Positions 8,639 through 21,880 are shown, counted from the first letter of the stretch. The stretch is 64,000 nt of DNA from Verrucomicrobiota bacterium (GCA_004293445.1 RDYP01000017.1:18443-82442); one strand, 5' to 3'. Numbers and translations: made by a program. Notes: generated from the letters alone by a model not told the origin.

Positions 8639-9390
8639 GAGGGCACGAGAACGAAGAAGCGAACCCAGGGGGTGACGGAGAATTCGTCGGCTGCTCGGAG
8701 TCCTGCGGCCTGCCAGCAGCGTTGCCAGCTTTTGGCGGAGTGAAAGTGCAGGAAGCCGGGGCCGAAGGCGATGAAGTTGGCGGGGTTGCGGAGGTGCTCG
8801 GCGAGAACGATGCGTCCGCCGGTTTTGAGGCAGCGGCGGGCTTCGCGAAACCAAGCGATCCGTTCGTTTTCCAGACGGAATTCGTGGATGGCGAGGAGTC
8901 CGAAGATGAGGTCGCTGCTGCCAGAATCGATTGGCCAGTGGTCGAAGGAGGCCGCGATGGTGCCGGGAGAGGGCGGATGGGATTGTCTCGCCCGATGGAT
9001 CGAGGCCTCGGGCATGCGAGCGGGGTCGAAGTGGTCGAGCGTGGTCCAACTCGGGACTTGGAGGCTGGCCTTGAGCGCTTCCGAGATTTCGTCCAGCCCG
9101 GAGTGGCAGAATGCGATCCGAGTCGGCTTCGAATTGCCGATCGCCCGTGTGAGCCAGCCGAAGCGGTAGAGGTCGGAGCGGTCGTAGATCCAATGGGAGA
9201 CGCCGAGGGAGACGAAGATGAAGTAGCCTGATCCGGCGATGGCGGTGGCGCAGGCGATGCGGAGGAGGGTGGAATCGGCAAGGATGAGTCCGGCGCAAGC
9301 GGCGTGAAAAGCAATCGCTGCCGCGGTGTAGAAGCCACGGTTGAAGTTGAGGATATTGAGCAGCCCGTCCCAGGGTCCGCGAGGAGTCAT
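8635..9390 (-). CDS. Methyltransferase-like protein with N-terminal membrane segments
   Basis: Started at ATG 9390 (251 aa), which overlaps the upstream DUF2071 stop as ATGA. The N-terminus has two hydrophobic stretches (GFYTAAAIAFHAACAGLIL and LLRIACATAIAGSGYFIFVSLG). The rest resembles the C-terminal half of a class I SAM-dependent methyltransferase: SSDLIFGLLAIHEF (motif IV-like), then REARRCLKTGGRIVLAEHLR (the post-motif LKPGGxxxxxEH pattern) and a C-terminal FHSAKSWQRCWQAAGL. The usual glycine-rich SAM loop is not clear to me; IAFCHSGLDEISEAL may stand in. Methyltransferase activity is therefore an inference. Confidence 0.7.
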   Translation of the reverse strand: MTPRGPWDGLLNILNFNRGFYTAAAIAFHAACAGLILADSTLLRIACATAIAGSGYFIFVSLGVSHWIYDRSDLYRFGWLTRAIGNSKPTRIAFCHSGLDEISEALKASLQVPSWTTLDHFDPARMPEASIHRARQSHPPSPGTIAASFDHWPIDSGSSDLIFGLLAIHEFRLENERIAWFREARRCLKTGGRIVLAEHLRNPANFIAFGPGFLHFHSAKSWQRCWQAAGLRAADEFSVTPWVRFFVLVPS

Positions 9391-10139
9391 GCCGGACCTC
9401 CCGCTTTCATGATGCGTCCGCGTTGCCAGCGGTAGGGGATCTGGTCGACGGCGAAGGCATTTGCGGCGATGGGGGCGATGCCTTGGAGGGGTGGCTGGTC
9501 GAAGAGTGCGACTTGCCATGACTCCAATGCGATGGGTCGTGGCGTCCAGTCGTCGCGGGTGCCTTCGACAACGACGAAAGCTCCGTCCTTTCGCGGACTG
9601 AAGGTGAAGGGCATGGGTCCGGCGAAGCGTCTCGCGGTCCGCCAATCCGGAAAAGGCGAGCCGGTGGGAAGCGGGATATCGCCGCCGCGGTCGTCGATCC
9701 GCAGATCAAGCGAGCGGCTGCCCTTGCAGTTCGTGCGGACATGCGTGCGCGTGCCATCGGTTTCGATACTGAGGTTCACGTGGCGATAGGCGTAGCCGGT
9801 CATCAGGTTACCGAGGTGGACCATGCGCCGCTGGTCGGTTTCGCTGCCGATGATTTTCAGCCCGCGCAGGCATCGTCCGGAAGCGGTTTGGAATCGGGTG
9901 AAAATCCGGTAACCCGCCAAGAAGAAATCTTGTCCCAGCGCGGCGGGAAAGCCGAGTGGGCGGAGGTTTCGGGTCCAGACGAGTGCGATGGTGATGAAGC
10001 CGAGGCCGTCGTAGGTATCCAGCTCCAAGCCGGGCGGCAGCATGGGTTGCAGGGTTTTCTCCGGGTAAGCGAAAGAAATCGCGAGCACCCGCTCGAGCGT
10101 CGCTACGACGGGGAAGGGGTGGCGCTTGAGGAAATCCAT
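9387..10139 (-). CDS. DUF2071 (YqjF-like) family protein
   Basis: A 250-aa protein whose N-terminal half has the family pattern: an early hydrophobic strand, LQPMLPPGLELDTYDG, a strand ending in RNLRPLGFP, and a beta-rich core. DUF2071 proteins adopt an acetoacetate-decarboxylase-like fold, but their reaction is unknown. No signal peptide is visible. It sits 6 bases after the DUF5069 gene and overlaps the next gene by 4 bases, so the three or four genes are probably one operon. Confidence 0.78.
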   Translation of the reverse strand: MDFLKRHPFPVVATLERVLAISFAYPEKTLQPMLPPGLELDTYDGLGFITIALVWTRNLRPLGFPAALGQDFFLAGYRIFTRFQTASGRCLRGLKIIGSETDQRRMVHLGNLMTGYAYRHVNLSIETDGTRTHVRTNCKGSRSLDLRIDDRGGDIPLPTGSPFPDWRTARRFAGPMPFTFSPRKDGAFVVVEGTRDDWTPRPIALESWQVALFDQPPLQGIAPIAANAFAVDQIPYRWQRGRIMKAGGPA

Positions 10140-10145
10140 GTTCGC

Positions 10146-10574
10146 TCAGGGCTTGCGGCCTTCTTCGACGTCCATGAGGTCGAAGAAGGTGAGCAGGTCA
10201 TCGCGTTGGGAAAGTCCGGCTTCCTCCTTGCTGAGGAGGAGGCTCGGTGTGCCGGTGTCGCGCCAGCCGCGTTTTTGCATGAAGGTGTTCCAGACCTCGA
10301 TCTGCTCGGCATCGGGCCGACGTCCTGCGGCGAGGCAGCGTTCGAGGATTTCTTCATCCGAGCCACCGGCCCGCACGCTGGCGGTGAAGGTTTCCCAAGA
10401 AATGCCGAGGAAACGGCAGAATCGGTCGTCGAAGGTGCGCTTGCCGGGAATCAACCCGATGTGGTAGCCGGTTGGCAATTTGCCGGCATCGTCCAGCCGG
10501 ACCTTGTCGATCAGGCGCGCGACGAGGACGATGCCCGAGACGCATGCGTGGGGGCTGCGGATGGGGAAAGACAT
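10146..10574 (-). CDS. DUF5069 domain protein
   Basis: A 142-aa soluble protein. The N-terminus reads IRSPHACVSGIVLVARLIDKVRL, followed by GYHIGLIPGKRTFDDRFCRFLG and SVRAGGSDEEILERCL. This is the arrangement of DUF5069, a family common in Verrucomicrobiota and relatives with no assigned role. It begins 52 bases after thiC on the same strand, with no clear terminator between, so it may be read through from the thiamine transcript. Confidence 0.8.
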   Translation of the reverse strand: MSFPIRSPHACVSGIVLVARLIDKVRLDDAGKLPTGYHIGLIPGKRTFDDRFCRFLGISWETFTASVRAGGSDEEILERCLAAGRRPDAEQIEVWNTFMQKRGWRDTGTPSLLLSKEEAGLSQRDDLLTFFDLMDVEEGRKP

Positions 10575-10626
10575 GGCGACGACGCTTTGGCTGAGCCGAA
10601 ATGAATGCGAGTGACGAATCGCGGCA

Positions 10627-12784
<2,158 letters not shown>

Positions 12785-12800
12785 CTGTCGTGTGCTGCGG

Positions 12801-12828
12801 ACTCTAGGGAGCCCGGGCGGAGTGCCAA
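12801..12828 (-). promoter_or_regulatory. Candidate sigma-70-type promoter for thiC
   Basis: Minus strand TTGGCA (12828-12823), a 16-base spacer, then TAGAGT (12806-12801). Transcription would begin about 10 bases before the first base of the riboswitch, which supports the call. Confidence 0.5.
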
Positions 12829-12842
12829 GTGAGAAGTGGTGG

Positions 12843-12968
12843 CTACTTTTTTCCGCAGCCGCAGCCGTGGCCGCAGTTCTTGTTCTTTTTCCGGCCTGCT
12901 TTGCTGGCGAGGAAAAGGAGGGCGAGGATCACCGCGGCGAGGGCGGCCCAGGATTGCCAATCGTTCAT
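12843..12968 (-). CDS. FeoB-associated Cys-rich small membrane protein
   Basis: This 41-aa gene is too short for the ORF track. It starts with ATG 12968, one base after the feoB stop. It has one hydrophobic helix (WAALAAVILALLFLAS), a basic stretch (KAGRKKNKN) and a C-terminal CGHGCGCGKK. This matches the small FeoB-associated Cys-rich membrane proteins often encoded after feoB, which are thought to assist ferrous iron transport. The Cys/His tail could bind metal, which is inference. The position in the feoA-feoB operon supports it strongly. Confidence 0.85.
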   Translation of the reverse strand: MNDWQSWAALAAVILALLFLASKAGRKKNKNCGHGCGCGKK

Positions 12969-12969
12969 G

Positions 12970-14853
12970 TCAGAGGAAGATGGAGCCGATTTGGAAGACT
13001 GCAAAGGCGGCGAGCCAGGCGAAAGCGCTCATGAAGACAAACTGGGCGGCGGCCCATCTCCATGAACCGGCCTCGCGGGCGACCACGGCGCTGGTGGGCA
13101 GGCATTGCAGGGCGTAGATGAAAAAGACGAGCAGGGCGAGGATGGCCGGCAGTGTGAACATGGGGCGGCCGTCGGGCCAGGTTTCGGTGGCGAGTTTCTT
13201 GCGCAGCGCGGTCCAGGTTTCCTCGTCGTTTTCGCCCTGCTCGACGCGGAAGAGTTGGGTCATCGATGAGACGAAGACCTCGCGCGCGGCGAAGGAGGTG
13301 AGGATCGCCGTGCCGGTGCGCGCGTCGAGCCCGAGGGGGGCGGCGATGGGTTCGACGATCTTGCCGACGCGGCCCATGGTGGAGTGGGCGAGTTGCTCGG
13401 CGGGGTCGTCGCTGCTGGACTTGGGGTAAGTCTGAGCCGCCCAGAGCAGGATATTGATGGCGAGGATGAGGGTGCCGGCTTTTTGCAGGAAGGACCAGCC
13501 GCGGCCACCGACATGGCGGAAAATGTAGCTCCACTGGGGCGCGCGGTAGGGAGGGAGCTCCAGCATGAAATGGTGTTTGACCTCATCGGGCCCCAACTTT
13601 CCGCGGAGCAGTCGGGCGACGCCGAGTGCGGCGAGGGTGCCAAGGGCGTAGATGGCGAGGAAAATGGCGGCTTGCTCGAAGGTGCTGGCTTTTCCGCTGA
13701 GGAGCATGGGGACGAGCACCAGATAGACCGGGAGGCGGGCGGAGCAGCTCATCCAGGGGGCGACGAAGATGGTCACGAGTCGTTCTTTCGCGGAGTCGAT
13801 GGTGCGGGTCGCCATGATGCCGGGAATGGCGCAGGCGTAGGAGCTGAAGAGGGGCAAGAACGCCTTTCCGCTGAGTCCGGCGCGACCCATCAGGCCGTCC
13901 ATCAGAAAGGCGGCGCGTGCCATGTAGCCGGAGCTCTCGAGAAGGCCGATGAAGAAGAAGAGAAGCAGGATTTGGGGGAGAAAGACGACCACGCTGCCAA
14001 CGCCACCGATGATGCCATCGACGATCAATCCGCGGAGATCGCCGTCGGGCATGAGGGTCGTGACTCGCTCGGCGAGGAGGGACTGCAGGGATTCGATCCA
14101 GCCCATGGGGACGCTGGCGAAGGAAAAGATCGACCAAAAGACCAGTAGCATCAGCCCGATGAAGGCGAGCGCGCCCCAGAGCGGGTGAAGCAACCAGGAG
14201 TCGAGCTTGTCAGAGCGGGTGCTGGAATGGTGATCCGGTCGACGGGCAGCGACTTCGCAGATTTGGAAAACGCGGCTGCGTCGGCGGGCGGCGATTTCTT
14301 CCTCGGGGCCGGACTTCCAGGGGGCCTCTGGGCGGGCGGGAAAGGGGTGGCGGAGTGCTTGTTTGAGTTCGAGCACCCCTTTGCCGACGTTGGCTTGCAG
14401 GGCGACGACCGGGACTCCGAGTTCTTCGGCAAGTTTCGCCGGGTCGAGCCGCAGGCCGACCTGCTCGGCGAAATCGATCATGTTGAGCGCGATCACCACG
14501 GGCAGGCCGAGCTCGATGACTTCGAGGGCGAGGACGAGGTGGCGCTCGAGGTTGGAGGCGTCGAGGACGCAGACCACGAGGTCGGGTCGCGCTTCTCCGG
14601 GAAACTCGCCGAGCAGGGTCTTGCGGGTGATTTCCTGATCGGGGCTGCTGCCATCGAGCGCGTAGCATCCGGGCAGGTCGACGAGCTGGAGTTTGCGGCC
14701 GTGGGGGGTGAAGAATTCGCCGGATTTTCGTTCGACGGTGACTCCGGCGTAATTGCCGGTGCGCTGGGCGGCACCGGTCAGTGCGTTGAAAAGCGTCGTC
14801 TTTCCAGCATTGGGATTGCCGACGAGGGCGATCGTTTCGAGGGGATCGGGCAT
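12970..14853 (-). CDS. feoB: Ferrous iron transporter FeoB
   Basis: GTP-dependent inner-membrane Fe(II) importer. I use ATG 14853 (627 aa); the tracked start is a TTG two codons upstream. The N-terminal G domain shows G1 GNPNAGKTT, the switch region YAGVTVERK, G3 DLPGCYALDG and G4 NMID. The membrane part has the FeoB Gate features (MARAAFLMDGLMGRAGLSGKAFLP followed by YACAIPGIMATRT, and later LPPYRAP). It is in an operon feoA-feoB-small Cys-rich protein with gaps of 7 and 1 bases. The length is slightly below E. coli FeoB (773 aa) but normal for many bacteria. Confidence 0.97.
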   Translation of the reverse strand: MPDPLETIALVGNPNAGKTTLFNALTGAAQRTGNYAGVTVERKSGEFFTPHGRKLQLVDLPGCYALDGSSPDQEITRKTLLGEFPGEARPDLVVCVLDASNLERHLVLALEVIELGLPVVIALNMIDFAEQVGLRLDPAKLAEELGVPVVALQANVGKGVLELKQALRHPFPARPEAPWKSGPEEEIAARRRSRVFQICEVAARRPDHHSSTRSDKLDSWLLHPLWGALAFIGLMLLVFWSIFSFASVPMGWIESLQSLLAERVTTLMPDGDLRGLIVDGIIGGVGSVVVFLPQILLLFFFIGLLESSGYMARAAFLMDGLMGRAGLSGKAFLPLFSSYACAIPGIMATRTIDSAKERLVTIFVAPWMSCSARLPVYLVLVPMLLSGKASTFEQAAIFLAIYALGTLAALGVARLLRGKLGPDEVKHHFMLELPPYRAPQWSYIFRHVGGRGWSFLQKAGTLILAINILLWAAQTYPKSSSDDPAEQLAHSTMGRVGKIVEPIAAPLGLDARTGTAILTSFAAREVFVSSMTQLFRVEQGENDEETWTALRKKLATETWPDGRPMFTLPAILALLVFFIYALQCLPTSAVVAREAGSWRWAAAQFVFMSAFAWLAAFAVFQIGSIFL

Positions 14854-14860
14854 CGTCAAT

Positions 14861-15112
14861 TCAAGCGACGGCGACCATGACCTGGTTCGCCAGTTCGCGG
14901 CTGAGGGCGAGGCGGGTGCCGCAGACCGAACAGATCAAATTGCGGCCATCGGCCAGTTTGCGGACTTGCAGGCTCTCGCAAAAGCCGAGCTGGCGGAGTT
15001 GCTCACAGGCAGGGCCATTGAGGAAGCGGATGCGAAAGTCGCAGCCGACCTTTGCCTGGCTCAGGCTGAGCAGGCTGTCCGCTTGCAGGTCATTGGCGGT
15101 CGCAAGTCCCAT
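14861..15112 (-). CDS. feoA: FeoA-family protein
   Basis: An 83-aa SH3-like cytosolic partner of FeoB. It shows the FeoA pattern LSLSQAKVGCDFRI, a small insertion, LRQLGFCESLQVRKL and CGTRLALSRELANQVMV at the C-terminus. It carries a CSVC pair just before the last strand, which classical FeoA lacks and which might bind metal. First gene of the feo operon. Its upstream region runs directly into the repeat block, so its promoter must lie in about 90 bases (15113-15200). Confidence 0.9.
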   Translation of the reverse strand: MGLATANDLQADSLLSLSQAKVGCDFRIRFLNGPACEQLRQLGFCESLQVRKLADGRNLICSVCGTRLALSRELANQVMVAVA

Positions 15113-15204
15113 TGCGGGGGAATGCTCGTGTAATTGAGACGAATTTGCAACAAGAAAACTGGAGCTTTGGTGGTTGGGGTCGGGGGTCGGGGGGCTGGTT
15201 AATA

Positions 15205-16060
15205 AATGGTAGGGACTGACCGCTAGGCGGTCCCACTTTACCTGCGGCGGCGGAGGCGGTTCCTTGGCGAGTGCCTCTGCGATCCGCCCTCGGGGGTGAA
15301 AGTCGGCCGGCCCGGCGGTCCAGCCCTACCTTTTTAGGAATGGTAGGGTCCGACTGCCAGGCGGTCCCACTTCACTGGCGGCGGAGGAGGCGGTTCCTTG
15401 GCGGGTGCTTTTGCGATCCGCCCTCGGGGGTGAAAGTCGGCCGGCCCGGCGGTCCAGCCCTACCTTTTTAGGAATGGTAGGGAACGACTGCTAGGCGGTC
15501 CCACTTCACCGGCGGCGGAGGAGGCGGTTCCTTGGCGGGTGCTTCTGCGATCCGCCCTCGGGGGTGAAAGTCGGCCGGCCCGGCGGTCCAGCCCTACCTT
15601 TTTAGGAATGGTAGGGACCGACTGCCAGGCGGTCCCACTTTACCTGCGGCGGAGGAGGCGGTTCCTTGGCGAGTGCTTCTACGATTCGCCCTCGGGGTGA
15701 GAGTCGGCCGGCCCGGCGGTCCAGCCCTACCTTTTTGGGAATGGTAGGGACCGACTGCCAGGCGGTCCCACTTTGCATGCGGCGGCGGAAGAGGCGGTTC
15801 CTCGGCGAGTGCTTTTGCGATTCGCCCCTGGGGTGAGAGTCGGCCGGCCCGGCGGTCCAGCCCTAACTTTTTTGGAATGGTAGGGACCGACTGCCAGGCG
15901 GTCCGACTTTACCGGCGGTGGAAGAGGCGGTTCCTTGGCGGGTGCTTCTGCGATTCGCCCTCGGGGGTGAGAGTCGGCCGGCCCGGCGGTCCAGCCCTAC
16001 CTTTTTAGGAATGGTAGGGACCGACTGCTAGGCGGTCCCACTTTACCGGCGGTGGAAAAG
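15205..16060. repeat. Tandem repeat, about 134-bp unit, six copies plus a partial
   Basis: The string AATGGTAGG recurs at 15205, 15339, 15473, 15607, 15740, 15876 and 16010, giving units of 133-136 bp. Each unit carries an inner inverted repeat (GGGACCG...CGGTCCC) and outer arms GGTAGGG...CCCTACC. A unit can therefore fold as one long GC-rich hairpin. Copies differ by a few substitutions. No convincing coding sequence crosses the block; this accounts for most of the gene-free stretch between feoA and the GNAT gene. Confidence 0.95.
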
Positions 16061-16087
16061 GCGAGGGATTGGTGGGATAAGAGTCTT

Positions 16088-16176
16088 GTTCGGGGCTGGT
16101 GTTCGGGGCTGGTGTTCGGGGCTGGTGTTCGGGGCTGGTGTTCGGGGCTGGTGTTCGGGGCTGGTGTTCGGGGCTG
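16088..16176. repeat. 13-bp minisatellite, six perfect copies plus a partial
   Basis: GTTCGGGGCTGGT is repeated head to tail six times (16088-16165), with a seventh cut short after GTTCGGGGCTG. It lies between the 134-bp block and the GNAT gene. Such arrays change copy number easily by slippage. Confidence 0.95.
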
Positions 16177-16180
16177 TGCC

Positions 16181-16235
16181 CGGGCCAGCAGGCTGGCTCC
16201 GGGAAAGCTGCAGCAGGCTGCAGCAGTCCAAGGGG
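16181..16235. repeat. Dispersed GC-rich element (copy 1)
   Basis: The sequence starting CGGGCCAGCAGGCTGGCTCC and running through CTGCAGCAGGCTGCAGCAGTCC is nearly identical to 46071-46127. It is placed just upstream of the GNAT start, as the second copy is just upstream of the esterase fusion gene. Small internal inverted repeats (GCTGCAGC) are present. Confidence 0.8.
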
Positions 16236-16238
16236 GAC

Positions 16239-16700
16239 ATGCTGGTGCGGCTTTATGATTTGCCGGAGAGCGGCGGCCTTTATGCGAAGGTGGGGGCGCA
16301 GGGGATCACGCTGCGGCGGGCCCGGGCTTTTGAGAAACATACGGTCGCTGACTTCGTCCGGACTCATTTTTCGGCGAAGTGGGTGAGCGAGGTCGAGGTG
16401 GCCCTGTCCCGGCAACCGGTGGCTTGTTTCATCGCGACCCATGAGAAGGCGATTCTCGGGTTCGCGTGCTACGACACCACGATGCGTGGATTTTTTGGTC
16501 CGACCGGGGTGGCGGAGTCCGCGCGGGGGACGGGGATCGGTAAGGCGCTGCTGTTCAAGTCGCTGGAGGCCTTGAGAGAATTGGGACACGCGTATGCTTT
16601 CATCGGCGGGGTCGGGCCGTGGGAATTTTATGCCAAGGCCTGTGGCGCGGTGGAAATTCCGGGTAGCGATCCGGGGATTTACGGAGACATCCTGCCCTGA
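16239..16700 (+). CDS. GNAT-family N-acetyltransferase
   Basis: Started at ATG 16239 (153 aa), because the tracked upstream part is translated minisatellite. The GNAT core is visible: KAILGFACYDTTMRGFFGPTGV (beta 3-4 with the substrate side), then ARGTGIGKALLFKSLEALRELG (acetyl-CoA pyrophosphate-binding R/Q-x-x-G-x-G/A loop and helix), then AYAFIGGVGPWEFYAKACGA. Substrate unknown. Upstream of the ATG is AAGGGGGAC, a usable ribosome site. It precedes the sigma factor gene by 63 bases. Confidence 0.88.
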   Translation: MLVRLYDLPESGGLYAKVGAQGITLRRARAFEKHTVADFVRTHFSAKWVSEVEVALSRQPVACFIATHEKAILGFACYDTTMRGFFGPTGVAESARGTGIGKALLFKSLEALRELGHAYAFIGGVGPWEFYAKACGAVEIPGSDPGIYGDILP

Positions 16701-16763
16701 TGGCCACAAGTCCGGGGAAGATTTTGCAGACAAATCCAGGGTCGGGGGGCATTTTTGACACGC

Positions 16764-17294
16764 ATGGAGATTTCCGCATCGACGGCATGGAAGGCGTGGC
16801 TGGCCGAGTTCGGCCCGCGCCTGCTGCTGTTCGCGCGCGGATGGGCGCCGAGTCGGCACGATGCCGAGGATTTGGTGCAGGAGGCGGTGTTGCGGCTTTG
16901 GCACTATCAGGAAGACAAGGGCGGCGGGGTGCCGGATCTTCCTCTGGCGTTTTCGACGATCCGTTTTTGCGGGCTGAACCATCACCGCTCGGAAAGCCGG
17001 CGGCGAAAGCGTGAGGAATCGATCATCTATCTGAATGACTTCACGGATGTCTGGTTGGATCCTTCGGTGGAGGATGACGAGGACGCCGAGCATTTGCGGA
17101 ATGCGGTGCAGAGGCTGAGTCCGAAGCTGCGCGAGGTGATCACGATGAAGATTTGGGGTGGCTTGACCTTTGCGGAGATTTCGGAGGCCTTGGCCATTTC
17201 CGGGAACACGGCGGCGTCGCGCTATCGTTACGCCTTGGAACAACTGGCGCAGGATATGCGTCGTCTGAAGGAGGAACGTCATGGAATCGCCTGA
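16764..17294 (+). CDS. ECF-type RNA polymerase sigma factor
   Basis: A 176-aa sigma-70 family protein; I prefer ATG 16764 to the tracked TTG. Region 2 is seen as FARGWAPSRHDAEDLVQEAVLRLW, a polar basic linker follows (HHRSESRRRKREES), and region 4 is LSPKLREVITMKIWGGLTFAEISEALAISGNTAASRYRYALEQL with the helix-turn-helix. The gene overlaps the following membrane protein gene by 14 bases. This is the usual layout of a sigma factor with its anti-sigma partner. The regulon is unknown. Confidence 0.92.
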   Translation: MEISASTAWKAWLAEFGPRLLLFARGWAPSRHDAEDLVQEAVLRLWHYQEDKGGGVPDLPLAFSTIRFCGLNHHRSESRRRKREESIIYLNDFTDVWLDPSVEDDEDAEHLRNAVQRLSPKLREVITMKIWGGLTFAEISEALAISGNTAASRYRYALEQLAQDMRRLKEERHGIA

Positions 17295-17763
17295 AGAGTT
17301 GGAAAAAGCCTTGTCGCGTTTGATGCCCTCCGCGCTGAGCGAGGGGGGGCTTCGTTCTCTGGACGAGCTGATCGATGGATTGGCTGCGGGGGAGGATCGG
17401 GTGCCATCAACCCCGGTGAAGGGATTTTCCTGGCAGTGGCTGGCGGGGGGTGCTGCGGCGGCCGCGGCCGTGGTGTTGGCGGTGACTTTCCCTTTCGCCG
17501 CGCCGCAGGATTCGCTCCGCGGGGGCGGGCTTGCGGGGGGTGGGCGCGGAATCGAGAGCGGGATGCTCAAGATCGGGCATTCCGAGCGGGTGGAGGCAGC
17601 GGTGCCGGAAGATTGGCTGTCGGAGAGCGACGGGGTTGCGCATCGTGCCTGGCGACTGCGGGTGGTCGATGTGGAGCGTTTGCAGGACCTTGAGACGGGC
17701 TACGAGGTGAGTGTGTCCCGTCCTCGGGAACAGGTGGTTTTGATGCCGGTGACCGCTTTTTGA
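17281..17763 (+). CDS. Probable anti-sigma factor-like membrane protein
   Basis: A 160-aa protein with a cytosolic N-terminus (about 45 residues, including LDELIDGLAAGED), one membrane helix (WLAGGAAAAAAVVLAVTFPF) and an extracytoplasmic part of about 85 residues. It contains no HxxxCxxC zinc anti-sigma motif, so the anti-sigma role rests on gene order, the 14-base overlap with the sigma gene and single-pass topology. The stop overlaps the TTG region just before the PDZ gene, suggesting a three-gene operon. Confidence 0.65.
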   Translation: MESPEELEKALSRLMPSALSEGGLRSLDELIDGLAAGEDRVPSTPVKGFSWQWLAGGAAAAAAVVLAVTFPFAAPQDSLRGGGLAGGGRGIESGMLKIGHSERVEAAVPEDWLSESDGVAHRAWRLRVVDVERLQDLETGYEVSVSRPREQVVLMPVTAF

Positions 17764-17768
17764 ATCCG

Positions 17769-18509
17769 ATGAAGCCCGCTCTTTTGTTGTTGTTAGCCTT
17801 GTCCGGACTCGCGCTTGCAGAGAAGTCGGCCACCGATGCCGCTGCGGCGGGTCGGATTCTGCGAGGGGTGGGTCAGGCGCCTTGGTTGGGCTTGAGTGTG
17901 GGGCCTTTGGATGACGCGGTGCGGGCGCAGGTCCCGGAGTTGCCGCTGGGTTTCGGTTTTGTGGTGAGCGCCGTGGAGTCGGGCAGCCCGGCGGAGTCGG
18001 CCGGGCTGCGTCCTTTGGATCTGCTTTGGAAGCTCGACGACCAGTGGATCGCGAACGAGGCCCAATTGTTCGCTTTGTTGCGGTTGCGCCAGCCGGGTGA
18101 GCGGGTGCTGCTCGGGATCTTTCGATCGGGGCAGGCTCTGGCTTTGCCGGTCGCGCTTGGAAATTTGCCAGAAGAACGGATGTTGGCGCGTTTGCCGGAG
18201 GCGGTCCGCCCGGTAGTAGGCGATGTTCCGATGAAAGTGCTGAAGCCTGCCGAGCGCAGTGCTGAGATTGAGACGGTGGATGGCAAGGCGGTGTTGATGC
18301 TGGTGGGTGGACGGGCTGAAGTGCGGATCGTCGGCAGCTCCGGAACCGTCATTTACGAGGGGCCAGTCGCTGGTCCCGAAGGCGTTTCGCAGGTTCCGGA
18401 TCCTTGGAAGCCGCGGGTGGGAGCCTTGGAGCGGGCCTTGGCCCACGCGCTGAAACCATCGGCGCCGAGGCCTCGTGTGGGAGTCGCTGTTTCGGGCGAA
18501 GTGAAGTGA
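17769..18509 (+). CDS. Exported PDZ-domain protein
   Basis: Start at ATG 17769 (246 aa) with a signal peptide MKPALLLLLALSGLALAEKS. A PDZ domain follows at about residues 40-130: LGLSVGPLDD, GFGFVVSAVESGSPAESAGLRPLDLLWKLDDQWI, then LFALLRLRQPGERVLLGIFRSGQ. No protease domain is attached. With the sigma and anti-sigma genes immediately upstream it could be the periplasmic sensing or effector part of an envelope-stress module, by analogy with PDZ proteins that control RseA-type cleavage; that is inference. Confidence 0.8.
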   Translation: MKPALLLLLALSGLALAEKSATDAAAAGRILRGVGQAPWLGLSVGPLDDAVRAQVPELPLGFGFVVSAVESGSPAESAGLRPLDLLWKLDDQWIANEAQLFALLRLRQPGERVLLGIFRSGQALALPVALGNLPEERMLARLPEAVRPVVGDVPMKVLKPAERSAEIETVDGKAVLMLVGGRAEVRIVGSSGTVIYEGPVAGPEGVSQVPDPWKPRVGALERALAHALKPSAPRPRVGVAVSGEVK

Positions 18510-18572
18510 CGAACTTGAAAAGCTCGGGAAGGGCCTTGCGTTTTCCGGGGCGGCTTCCCATTTTGCCCCGAC

Positions 18573-21801
<3,229 letters not shown>

Positions 21802-21827
21802 GGTGGGGTTCTGACAAAGATTCCGAA

Positions 21828-21862
21828 GGGTCTCCCGTGAAAGCGGGAGGCCCTTTCTTTTT
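21828..21862 (+). terminator. Rho-independent terminator of eno
   Basis: GGGTCTCCCG, loop TGAAAG, then CGGGAGGCCC (one G-T pair), followed by TTTCTTTTTT. Confidence 0.9.
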
Positions 21863-21880
21863 TGGGGATGGTGGGGATGG

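Noticed and set aside
15205-16060. CRISPR array
   Set aside because: The repeating unit is about 134 bp with no short constant repeat separated by unique spacers, and no cas gene is near.
16005-17570. 521-aa minus-strand ORF ending in a TPAPNTSPEHQPR-type repeat
   Set aside because: The repeat is the 13-bp minisatellite read antisense. The rest is antisense to the GNAT and sigma factor genes.
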